A stretch of 64,000 bases of DNA from Chryseobacterium glaciei (GTDB lineage Bacteria > Bacteroidota > Bacteroidia > Flavobacteriales > Weeksellaceae). Each line of letters starts with the position of its first letter. Position 1 is the first letter of the stretch. The stretch is taken from positions 3,357,001 through 3,421,000 of the forward strand of contig NZ_CP015199.1 of NCBI RefSeq assembly GCF_001648155.1, written 5' to 3'. The notes under the pieces were generated by a model that was not told the DNA's origin, did no database searches, and saw only the letters and a program-made list of their open reading frames with translations. Positions 40,475 to 48,347 of this stretch are shown piece after piece. A program made the translations under genes and the position numbers.

Positions 40475-41770
40475 ATGAAAAGAATTTTACTTTTATCTTT
40501 ATTATTGATATCGTTGGCGTTTAATGCTCAAATAAATATAAACGTCGGAAGTACAAATGTGGGAACTGCTCCGGTAAGTAGCTTTTTTTCCTATTCTTAT
40601 GTTCAGCAGATCTATCCTAAACAGGAGGTAAATGCGAATGCAGCAGGGAATATTACAGGGCTTACGTTTTATATAGATCCGTCCTCAACCATTTCTGATT
40701 CTTCAAATTGGACTGTTTATCTAGGACATACAACAAAAACAGCTTTTACTTCTGGTACGGATTGGGTTCCGTCTTCGCAACTAACTCAAGTGTTTGCAGG
40801 AACTGTGACTAAAAATAATAATAAAGTTGAACTTACTTTTACAACGCCATTCGCTTATAATAATACAGATAATCTAGTAATCGCAGCAAAAGAAAATGCT
40901 CCGAGTATCGATATTAATAATTTTGATGAGGCGTTTAAAGTTTATTCACATCTTCCATATTCAACTCTTTATTACAAAGGTGATAATGCGGTTGTTGATC
41001 CGGCGTCTCCACCTGGCGGAATCAGAGCAGATTACAAGTCATCAGTAACGATTTTAGGATTAGCGCCTAGATCTACGCCTGCATGTCCTTTCGTTGCTTA
41101 TCCAACAAATAATGCCCAACTTGTTTCATTATCCCCCAATATTAAATGGTTCCCAGTTTCAGGAGCAGATTCTTATAAAATTTCAGTAGGAACAAGCTCA
41201 GGAGGTACTAATGTTATTAACCAACAGTTAGTAACAGGAACAAATTTTACCCCATCAACTCCCCTTAATTCTAATACCAATTATTATTTAAAGGTTACTG
41301 CAGTTTCAGCCGGAGTTGAATCTTCAGGATGTACAGAAGTTGTTTTTAAAACTATTCCTCCGGTGCCGGTAAATGATGCCTGTTCAGGAGCTTTATTAGC
41401 GTCAACTTTCCCTTATTCATATACACAAAGTGATGCCGTTTCTGCAACTAATAATGCAGGAAATATAGCAGTTTGCCCTGACGCAATGAATGATGGAACT
41501 TGGTTTAAATTAATAGGAGATGGCAGTCAGTACACTATTAAAGTGACCATGCCTACCGGAAGTACTTTTGACCCTCAAGTAGATGTGTACAGCGGTACTT
41601 GCAGTGCTCTGGGATGTGTCGGTACGATGGATAATGGTGGTGCTGCCGCTGCGGAAACTATCACCATTCCAACAACGGCAGGAACAGAATATTATATAAA
41701 TGTGGGATCTTACGAAGAAACAATTGATGTTCCGGAAGATGTATTTACGATTACAATTACTAAGCTTTAA
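40475..41770 (+). CDS. Secreted protein with fibronectin type III-like domain
   Basis: A 431-residue protein starting at the ATG at 40475 (a TTG further upstream is less likely), with a signal peptide (RILLLSLLLISLAFNAQ). An N-terminal beta region resembles a T9SS-cargo adhesion domain (GLTFYIDPSSTISDSSNWTVYLG); residues about 195-295 look like fibronectin type III (LSPNIKWFPVSGADSYKISV, NTNYYLKVTAVSAGVESSG); the C-terminal 130 residues (VNDACSGALLAST, VDVYSGTCSALGCVGTMDNG) resemble a pre-peptidase/jelly-roll module. No C-terminal T9SS domain is seen, which is unusual for this architecture. Function unknown; possibly adhesin or polymer binding. Confidence 0.65.
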   Translation: MKRILLLSLLLISLAFNAQININVGSTNVGTAPVSSFFSYSYVQQIYPKQEVNANAAGNITGLTFYIDPSSTISDSSNWTVYLGHTTKTAFTSGTDWVPSSQLTQVFAGTVTKNNNKVELTFTTPFAYNNTDNLVIAAKENAPSIDINNFDEAFKVYSHLPYSTLYYKGDNAVVDPASPPGGIRADYKSSVTILGLAPRSTPACPFVAYPTNNAQLVSLSPNIKWFPVSGADSYKISVGTSSGGTNVINQQLVTGTNFTPSTPLNSNTNYYLKVTAVSAGVESSGCTEVVFKTIPPVPVNDACSGALLASTFPYSYTQSDAVSATNNAGNIAVCPDAMNDGTWFKLIGDGSQYTIKVTMPTGSTFDPQVDVYSGTCSALGCVGTMDNGGAAAAETITIPTTAGTEYYINVGSYEETIDVPEDVFTITITKL

Positions 41771-42112
41771 TTCTGAATAACTTACGTTTTTATCAATTAA
41801 ATAAAAAAATAACACCATGAAATTGTTATAACTAATAATTTCATGGTGTTATTTTTTTGTTAATTTCATATTGCTTTTCCATAGAAAATAAAGCTTTCCT
41901 GTTGATAGTAACCATTTATTGACAAGAATTAAGATTGATATTATCAGTAAATTGATCTTTTGAATGAATTATATAAATTAAAACTCAGTCGCTTAGCTGA
42001 ATATCTCATAAATCCTCAGAATATTTAACAAACTTTAACTCAAAAATGGCATTTATTGTGTTGATTAATGCAAGTATTTATTAGAAATTTACAACTTATT
42101 TTAATTTAAACT
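41771..42112. other. Intergenic region upstream of moxR
   Basis: A 342-bp space containing the terminator at 41803-41858 and, after it, about 250 bp of AT-rich DNA that must hold the promoter of the moxR-bat operon. No full TAnnTTTG box with a good -33 partner is seen. No small gene is convincing. Confidence 0.4.
41803..41858. terminator. Strong bidirectional terminator
   Basis: A 22-bp perfect stem (core ATAACACCATGAAATT with its complement) encloses a 12-base loop. A7 precedes it and T7 ends it. Confidence 0.85.
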
Positions 42113-43117
42113 ATGTCAGATACATATCAAGCAGAAGACATTCGTCAGTTGACGGAAAAGATAAAAGAACAAAACTATTTATTTTCACTTCTGAGACAGG
42201 AAATCAACAAGGTTATCATTGGCCAGGAATATATGATAGACCGCCTTTTGGTAGGTTTGTTAGGAGGTGGACACGTTCTTTTGGAAGGGGTTCCCGGATT
42301 GGCAAAAACATTAGCTATAAAAACGTTGGCGGATGCTGTTCATGGTGAATTTTCAAGGATTCAGTTTACACCCGATCTATTGCCTGCAGATGTTGTAGGA
42401 ACGATGATCTATAATATTAAAGAGAACGATTTTTCTATAAAAAGAGGGCCTGTTTTCGCGAATTTTGTGCTTGCGGATGAGATCAACCGTGCGCCTGCAA
42501 AGGTACAATCAGCTCTTTTAGAGGTGATGCAGGAAAAGCAGGTGACAATTGGTGATGAAACAATGAAGCTTCCAAAGCCGTTTTTGGTATTGGCAACACA
42601 AAACCCGATCGATCAGGAAGGAACTTATCTTTTGCCTGAAGCACAAAGTGACCGTTTTATGCTGAAATGTACGATCGATTATCCAAAATTTGAGGATGAA
42701 AGAACAGTAATGAGAATGGTTTCTACTTCTCATCAGCCTATCGTAAAACCTGTTGTTTCTCTGCAAAATATTGTAGATGCTAAAGAATTAATCAATCAGA
42801 TTTATTTAGACGAAAAGATCGAAAAATATATTCTGGATATGGTTTTTGCAACCCGTTATCCTGAGAATTACGGTCTTTCTGAACTTAAAAATTATATCAG
42901 TTTCGGAGCTTCTCCAAGAGCATCTATTAACTTGGCAATTGCATCAAGAGCTTATGCATTCTTGAAAGGAAGAGCTTTTGTGATTCCTGAAGATGTAAAA
43001 GAATTGGCGAAAGATGTGTTGAGACACAGAATTGGATTAACATTCGAAGCTGAGGCAGAAGAGATTTCTACAGAAGAAATTGTTAACAGAATTTTAGCTA
43101 AAATTCAAGCTCCTTAA
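42113..43117 (+). CDS. MoxR family AAA+ ATPase
   Basis: A 334-residue AAA+ protein: Walker A LLEGVPGLAKT (about 57-67), Walker B FVLADEINRAPAK, sensor 1 LVLATQNPID, and GASPRASINLAIASRAYAFL in the lid. In the Bat (Bacteroides aerotolerance) operons MoxR stands first and acts with the VWA proteins as a chaperone-like complex. It is the first gene of a cluster on this strand that runs to 50083. A GNAT gene follows with a 6-bp gap. Confidence 0.9.
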   Translation: MSDTYQAEDIRQLTEKIKEQNYLFSLLRQEINKVIIGQEYMIDRLLVGLLGGGHVLLEGVPGLAKTLAIKTLADAVHGEFSRIQFTPDLLPADVVGTMIYNIKENDFSIKRGPVFANFVLADEINRAPAKVQSALLEVMQEKQVTIGDETMKLPKPFLVLATQNPIDQEGTYLLPEAQSDRFMLKCTIDYPKFEDERTVMRMVSTSHQPIVKPVVSLQNIVDAKELINQIYLDEKIEKYILDMVFATRYPENYGLSELKNYISFGASPRASINLAIASRAYAFLKGRAFVIPEDVKELAKDVLRHRIGLTFEAEAEEISTEEIVNRILAKIQAP

Positions 43118-43123
43118 TTTTTA

Positions 43124-43579
43124 ATGGAAGAAATTATCATCAGAAAAGCAGTTCAGGAAGATTGTGCTCCGATGTTGGAGTTGATCAAAGAATTGGCTGA
43201 ATATGAAAAAGCTTTGAATGAAGTTACTTTAACGTTAGAGCAATTTACGCAAGATGGTTTTGGTAAATCCCCAGTTTGGGGAGCCTTTGTTGCTGAATTT
43301 GAAGAACAGATTGTCGGAATTTCATTGTATTATGATCGATATTCAACTTGGAAAGGGAGAAGATTATATTTAGAAGATTTAGTGGTGACAGAAAAACTAA
43401 GAGGAAAGCAAATTGGAAAGAAATTATTTGAAGCAACCTTAGAACACGGAAAGTCAAATCAATACAGCGGAATGGTTTTTCAAGTATTAAATTGGAACGA
43501 ACCAGCAATTAATTTCTATAAAAAATACAGTCCGAAGTTTGATGATGAATGGTTTAATGTTTCAATTGAGTTTGAATAA
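43124..43579 (+). CDS. GNAT family N-acetyltransferase (SSAT-like)
   Basis: A 151-residue GNAT protein: IIIRKAVQEDCAPMLELIKE, then YLEDLVVTEKLRGKQIGKKLF (acetyl-CoA site, R-G-K-Q-I-G-K) and QVLNWNEPAINFYKKYSPK. This arrangement, with YSTWKGRRLYLEDLVV, fits the spermidine/spermine (diamine and thialysine) acetyltransferase group. It is inserted between moxR and the DUF58 gene, where Bat operons usually have no extra gene. The link to the operon is not known. Confidence 0.85.
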   Translation: MEEIIIRKAVQEDCAPMLELIKELAEYEKALNEVTLTLEQFTQDGFGKSPVWGAFVAEFEEQIVGISLYYDRYSTWKGRRLYLEDLVVTEKLRGKQIGKKLFEATLEHGKSNQYSGMVFQVLNWNEPAINFYKKYSPKFDDEWFNVSIEFE

Positions 43580-43641
43580 GTGAGAAGATCGAAGTTTTTT
43601 AACGCGCTAGACTCAAACTCTAGTGCCGTAAAACACAAAAT

Positions 43642-44505
43642 ATGCAGATAAAAGATATTGTAAAAAAAGTCAAACAAATAGAAATCCGTACTCGCAGGAA
43701 GACGGAAGCTACTTTGATGGGACAATATCACAGTGCTTTTAAAGGGCAGGGGATGACTTTCTCAGAAGTTCGTCCGTATCAGTTTGGTGATGAAATTCGT
43801 AGAATTGACTGGAATAAAACCGCTCGCTTCCGTGAACCTTTCGTTAAAGTGATGGAAGAGGAAAGGGAATTGACGATGATGATTTTGGTGGATATTTCTG
43901 CTTCAATGGATTACGGAACGAAAACTCAGCTGAAAAGAGAATATGTTGCAGAAATTGCAGCAAGTTTAGGCTTTTCAGCGGCGGGAAATAATGATAAAGT
44001 TGGTCTGATTCTATTTGCGGATAAAGTGTATAAAGTAATTCCACCACAAAAGGGGAGAAAACATATTTTGTCAATCATCAGTAATATTTTAACTGCAGAT
44101 TATGTTCCGGCAGTTTCCAAAATTGATAAAGCAATGGAATATATGATGGGAATTTTCAAGAGAAAATCTTTGGTTTTCCTATTTTCAGATTTTGAAGATG
44201 AATATGATTCTAAAATGCTTCGCGTCGCTTCAAAAAAACACCACCTGCTTGGAATGAGAATTTATGATGAAAAAGATAATGAAATTCCTGATGTAGGATA
44301 TGCGTTGTTATACGATGCTGAAACAGGAAAACAGGTTTGGGCAAATACTTCAAGTGCAAGATGGAGATATACTTTTGCAGAGGCTCAGAAACAAAAAGTA
44401 AGAGCGTTGGAAGACGATTTTGCTAACAGTTCGGCCAGTTTTATGAATGTAAATACAGGTGCGGATTATTCAAAATTATTGTACAGTTATTTTCAAAAGA
44501 AATAA
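43642..44505 (+). CDS. DUF58 protein of the Bat operon
   Basis: A 287-residue protein with the DUF58 signature: GQYHSAFKGQGMTFSEVRPY, GDEIRRIDWNKTARFREP. A VWA-like part follows with MMILVDISASMDYGT (D-x-S-x-S, a metal-ion site). It is the usual second component of MoxR/Bat systems. It starts 62 bp after the GNAT gene. A hairpin-flanked repeat separates it from the next gene. Confidence 0.87.
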   Translation: MQIKDIVKKVKQIEIRTRRKTEATLMGQYHSAFKGQGMTFSEVRPYQFGDEIRRIDWNKTARFREPFVKVMEEERELTMMILVDISASMDYGTKTQLKREYVAEIAASLGFSAAGNNDKVGLILFADKVYKVIPPQKGRKHILSIISNILTADYVPAVSKIDKAMEYMMGIFKRKSLVFLFSDFEDEYDSKMLRVASKKHHLLGMRIYDEKDNEIPDVGYALLYDAETGKQVWANTSSARWRYTFAEAQKQKVRALEDDFANSSASFMNVNTGADYSKLLYSYFQKK

Positions 44506-44517
44506 TTACATCAATAG

Positions 44518-44560
44518 GAACGGGTATGTCATCCTGAGCGGAGTCGAAGGAAGCCCGTTC
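44518..44560. repeat. Intergenic GTCATCCTGAGCGGAGTCGA-type repeat with flanking inverted arms
   Basis: GAACGGG (44518-44524) and CCCGTTC (44554-44560) bracket the core GTCATCCTGAGCGGAGTCGA. Elements of this kind are common between genes in Flavobacteriia (known, from memory). It lies inside the bat operon, where an RNA hairpin could modulate the transcript. Confidence 0.5.
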
Positions 44561-44612
44561 AATTAAATTTAAAAAAAATCAATTGGCTTTAGCCAAAATT
44601 TATCAATAAAAG

Positions 44613-45509
44613 TTGAAAAGAATACTATTTATACTATGTTTTTTAATCTGTGCAAACGCTTTTTCACAGATACTTTCTTCCAATCTTGAGAAGAAAACGC
44701 TTGCTTTGGGTGAAGTCAATCATTTGATTATAAAAATTGACAATCTTAGCGGAAAACCGGTTACTGCTGCCGCTAAAAACGAGCTGTTACCTTTTCATTT
44801 TGAAGAAGTAAAAGACAGCATCGGTCAGAATCAAAATTTATACGAAAGAAAGATTGAGTTTGCCGTTTATGAAGAAGGAAAGTTCACTATTCCTGAATTG
44901 GAATTTAAAGTTGGAAACCAAGTTTTAAAAACAATTCCTTACGAGATTGATGTCATGAATACTGCCCAAAAAGCAGATCAGATCAATGATATTATGAATA
45001 ATAAGGAAGTTAAACTTGAAGCGAAAGATTATTGGGAGCTTTATAAGTTTTATATTTTAGCGGCTTTGGGGATTATTGCTCTTATCATTGCTATTGTGAT
45101 GTATATGAAATGGGGCAGAAAATCGAAAAGTTCTCCTGCGGTGGCAACCAATCAGACCTTGAAAGAATTAGATTCTCTTAAAAAGAAAAAATATATTGAA
45201 GAAGGAAATTATCGTTCATTTTATGTTGAATTGATCGAAATTTCAAGAAAATTTATTACTAAACAATACCATTTGCCTGCAGATGTTTTGTTGACGGATG
45301 ATTTAATAGATTTAATGAAAAAGAACAATACAATTTCTCAGGAAAACGAAAAAGTGGTGGAAGATGTATTTTTAAGAGGAGACTTGGTGAAATTTGCCAA
45401 AACTTTCCCTGATAAAGACGCGATGGAAAAGGATTTTGCAGATGTGAGAGAATTTGTGAAGAGATCATCAAAGGATTTAGAATTCGAAAACTTGAGAAAG
45501 GATGTTTAA
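44613..45509 (+). CDS. Bat operon membrane protein (DUF4381/BatD-C-terminal-like)
   Basis: A 298-residue protein with a signal peptide (RILFILCFLICANAFSQ), a beta-rich periplasmic domain, one span (FYILAALGIIALIIAIVMYM, about 150-170) and a helical cytoplasmic domain (YRSFYVELIEISRKFITKQY, ADVLLTDDLIDLMKK). The start is TTG: the frame has TAA two codons before and no ATG until residue 116. Order and topology fit the protein between DUF58 and BatA in Flavobacteriia, which looks like a shortened BatD. It overlaps batA by 8 bp. Function: probable partner of the VWA complex. Confidence 0.75.
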   Translation: MKRILFILCFLICANAFSQILSSNLEKKTLALGEVNHLIIKIDNLSGKPVTAAAKNELLPFHFEEVKDSIGQNQNLYERKIEFAVYEEGKFTIPELEFKVGNQVLKTIPYEIDVMNTAQKADQINDIMNNKEVKLEAKDYWELYKFYILAALGIIALIIAIVMYMKWGRKSKSSPAVATNQTLKELDSLKKKKYIEEGNYRSFYVELIEISRKFITKQYHLPADVLLTDDLIDLMKKNNTISQENEKVVEDVFLRGDLVKFAKTFPDKDAMEKDFADVREFVKRSSKDLEFENLRKDV

Positions 45510-46494
45510 TTTTGAATTTTATAGTCCGTGGTTTTTACTGCTTTTTGTGCTGTTTATTCCTCTTTTTATTAGAGATCTAAGCAAGCAGAAAAAGAAAGGT
45601 ATAAAAGTTCCTACCGTAAAAAATATGGAAGGGAGCAATGGAATTGTAGCCGTACTTTTTTTACTTAAAATCTCCAAATATCTTATTCTTTCCGCGTTGA
45701 TCATCGCGATGGCCAGACCGAGAACGTTTACTGTTTCTCAGGACAGAGACGATACAAAAGGAATTGATATTATGCTGGCTGTCGATGTATCATTGAGTAT
45801 GTTGGCTAAAGATTTAACGCCCGATCGTTTGACTGCATTGAAAGAAATTGCTATAAAATTTGTTAATCAACGTCCAAATGACCGGTTAGGTTTGGTGACT
45901 TATTCCGGTGAAGCTTTTACGAAAGTTCCTGTAACGTCCGATCATCAGGTTGTTATTGATGAATTAAAAAATCTTAATCCGCTCGAGCTTCAACCAGGAA
46001 CTGCGATTGGTGAAGGGCTTTCTGTCGCTGTAAATCACCTCAGAAATAGCAAAGCAAAAAGTAAGATCATTATTTTAATGACAGATGGTGTCAACACGAT
46101 TGAAAATGCAATGCCTGCTCAAGTTGCTGCTGAATTGGCTAAAAACAATGATATAAAAGTTTATTCCATCGGAATTGGAACGAATGGATATGCGTTAATG
46201 CCTACTCAACAGGATATTTTCGGAGATCTGGTTTTTACAGAAACGGAAGTGAGAATTGATGAAGAACTTTTAAGAGAAGTAGCGCAGACGACGAACGGGA
46301 GATATTTCAGAGCTACCTCAAACAGTAGTCTGGAAGAAGTTTATAATGAAATTAATCAATTGGAAAAATCTGATATAAAAGTATCTAAGCTTTACAATTA
46401 TCAGGAATATTTTAAGATTTTCCTCTGGATTGCTTTAGGAATGTTAATTATCGATGCTTTGCTGAGATGGGTATTTTATAAATTTTTAAGCTGA
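45502..46494 (+). CDS. batA: BatA, VWA-domain membrane protein
   Basis: A 330-residue protein with two N-terminal spans (FLLLFVLFIPLFI; YLILSALIIAMA), a VWA domain with complete metal site IMLAVDVSLSML (D-V-S-L-S) and IIILMTDGVNT, and a C-terminal span (FLWIALGMLIIDALL). Bat proteins promote aerotolerance or stress resistance in Bacteroides and Leptospira. It overlaps the gene before by 8 bp and batB by 1 bp. Confidence 0.88.
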   Translation: MFNFEFYSPWFLLLFVLFIPLFIRDLSKQKKKGIKVPTVKNMEGSNGIVAVLFLLKISKYLILSALIIAMARPRTFTVSQDRDDTKGIDIMLAVDVSLSMLAKDLTPDRLTALKEIAIKFVNQRPNDRLGLVTYSGEAFTKVPVTSDHQVVIDELKNLNPLELQPGTAIGEGLSVAVNHLRNSKAKSKIIILMTDGVNTIENAMPAQVAAELAKNNDIKVYSIGIGTNGYALMPTQQDIFGDLVFTETEVRIDEELLREVAQTTNGRYFRATSNSSLEEVYNEINQLEKSDIKVSKLYNYQEYFKIFLWIALGMLIIDALLRWVFYKFLS

Positions 46495-47501
46495 TGGAGT
46501 GGTATTTAGGTAATTATTGGTATTTATTGTTGCTGTTGCTTTTGCCGCTGTTAGCTATTTTATTGATTCGTTTTCTGAAATGGAATAATAAAAGAAGAAA
46601 TATTTTTGCGGACAGTCAGTTTCACGAAGAATTGTTTGAAAAAAGATCAGGTTTTGTGAAAATATTTCCTGCTCTTTATCTTTTGGGAACCTTGTTTTTA
46701 ATATTTTCAATTATTGATTTATTAAATGGCTCAGAAGAGGTAAAAAGCAATCAAAGGATGAATAATGTGATCTTTATGCTTGATGTTTCCAACTCTATGA
46801 ATGCGGAGGATATTAATCCGAGTCGTTTGACGGAAGCAAAAAATCTGATGATCAACACGATGCAGAAGATGAAAAGTGATAAAGTCGGGATTGTGATATT
46901 TGCAGGAGAATCTGTTTCTATCATGCCTTTAACAACAGATTATAGTTCGGCTGAAACGTATGTCAATGCTATTGAAACCAATTCTATGCAGATTCAGGGA
47001 ACTGATTTCTTAAAAGGAATGCAGGTTGCGGTTGAAAAATTTAAAAATGTAAGCAAAGGCTCAAGAAAAATAGTTTTATTGAGTGATGGTGAAGACAATG
47101 AAGGAAACGACAATGCTGCCATAAAATTGGCGAATAAAGAAGGAATAATGATTACTTCCGTAGGGATTGGTTCAGACGAAGGTGCACCCGTTCCGGAATA
47201 TGTTTTTGGACAATTAATGGGTTACAAAACCGACCAAGCTGGAGAAACGGTAATTTCTAAAAGACAAACCGAAGCTCTCAAAAAGATGGCAGAATCTACA
47301 GGCGGAACTTATATTGATGGAAATAATATTAATGAAGCGCCAAGCAGAATTTCGGATGCTTTGGGTAAGAAGATGTCTTCTTCAGAAACATTGGTTAAAT
47401 CTCAGAATGCTAATCATTATTATCAATATTTTTTAGCTGTTTCAATACTTTTCTTCTTTTTAATTTATATTTTTAATCCTAAAAGAGATTTTAATGTTTA
47501 A
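46494..47501 (+). CDS. batB: BatB, VWA-domain membrane protein
   Basis: A 335-residue paralogue of BatA with the same layout: N-terminal spans (YLLLLLLLPLLAILLIR; ALYLLGTLFLIFSII), VWA metal site FMLDVSNSMNAE (D-V-S-N-S) and IVLLSDGEDNEG, and a C-terminal span (FLAVSILFFFLIYI). The overlap of start and stop with batA implies equal production. A 99-bp gap to batC contains a promoter-like box. Confidence 0.88.
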   Translation: MEWYLGNYWYLLLLLLLPLLAILLIRFLKWNNKRRNIFADSQFHEELFEKRSGFVKIFPALYLLGTLFLIFSIIDLLNGSEEVKSNQRMNNVIFMLDVSNSMNAEDINPSRLTEAKNLMINTMQKMKSDKVGIVIFAGESVSIMPLTTDYSSAETYVNAIETNSMQIQGTDFLKGMQVAVEKFKNVSKGSRKIVLLSDGEDNEGNDNAAIKLANKEGIMITSVGIGSDEGAPVPEYVFGQLMGYKTDQAGETVISKRQTEALKKMAESTGGTYIDGNNINEAPSRISDALGKKMSSSETLVKSQNANHYYQYFLAVSILFFFLIYIFNPKRDFNV

Positions 47502-47586
47502 TACTCATAATTGTCTTTGAAAAGTTTCGATACCACTTTAACCCAACTTTAACAATTAAGACACTGTTTATTAACATATAAAGGGA

Positions 47587-47594
47587 TAATTTTG
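47587..47594 (+). promoter_or_regulatory. Possible internal promoter before batC
   Basis: TAATTTTG matches the -7 box exactly, 6 bp before the batC ATG at 47601. TGTTT near 47566 is a poor -33 candidate. If used, the transcript would be leaderless or nearly so. Confidence 0.35.
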
Positions 47595-47600
47595 CATATA

Positions 47601-48347
47601 ATGAATACTAAAATCATTTTTTTATCGTTTATAATTGCTTTTCCGTTTTCAGGCTTCGTTTTCGGGCAGGAAAGCTACAAGACTTTGGTCTATGAAGGCA
47701 ATCAGAAATTTAATGGTAAAAACTATGATGGAGCGTCTTCTAAGTATATGGAAGCGATAAAATCTAACGAAAAAGATTTTACGGCACACTATAATTTAGG
47801 GAACGCTTTGTATAAAAATAAAAAATATGATGAAGCAAAAGCTGAGTTTGAAAAAGCACAAAAACTTTCTCAAACAATTCCTGACAAGGCAGCGGCTCTT
47901 CATAATTTGGGAAATACTTATATGCAGATGAAGCAGCCGGACAAAGCTGCAGATTATTATAAGCAATCCCTAAAACAGGATCCTTACAACGAAGCAACAA
48001 GAAAAAACTACGGAATTGCCAAGTTGAAGGAAAAAGAAAACCAACAGAAAAAAGACCAGCAAAATAAGTCAGGCAAAGGCGGCGGGGGTAAAGACCAACA
48101 GAAAAATGATGATCAGAAAGGCGATACCAAAGATCAAAAACAGGATCAGGGTAAAGGCCAGCAAAATCAGGGGGAAAGTCAGCAAGGAAATGATCCGAAC
48201 CAGAAGCAGAATAATGAAGGTAAAATGCCAAAAGATCTTGAAAACGCAATATTAGATAAAGTAAGCGATAAAGAGAAAGAAACCGCCAAAAGGATTTTAA
48301 ATAAAAATTCTTATTCGATGCCTCAAAGCAACGAGAAAGATTGGTGA
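47601..48347 (+). CDS. batC: BatC, periplasmic TPR protein
   Basis: A 248-residue protein; the ATG at 47601 is chosen over a TTG 9 bp earlier. It has a signal peptide (IIFLSFIIAFPFSGFVFGQ), TPR helices at about 35-135 (FTAHYNLGNALYKNKKYDEA, AALHNLGNTYMQMKQPDKAA) and then a low-complexity region rich in Lys, Gln, Gly and Asp (about 145-205). The last part (DLENAILDKVSDKEKETAKR) is helical. This is the usual BatC plan. Its stop overlaps the batD start (TGATG). Confidence 0.85.
   Translation: MNTKIIFLSFIIAFPFSGFVFGQESYKTLVYEGNQKFNGKNYDGASSKYMEAIKSNEKDFTAHYNLGNALYKNKKYDEAKAEFEKAQKLSQTIPDKAAALHNLGNTYMQMKQPDKAADYYKQSLKQDPYNEATRKNYGIAKLKEKENQQKKDQQNKSGKGGGGKDQQKNDDQKGDTKDQKQDQGKGQQNQGESQQGNDPNQKQNNEGKMPKDLENAILDKVSDKEKETAKRILNKNSYSMPQSNEKDW

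Noticed and set aside
47779..48249. 156-codon minus-strand frame opposite batC
   Set aside because: It is the shadow of the Lys/Gln/Asp-rich batC sequence; Cys- and Phe-rich composition without domain pattern.
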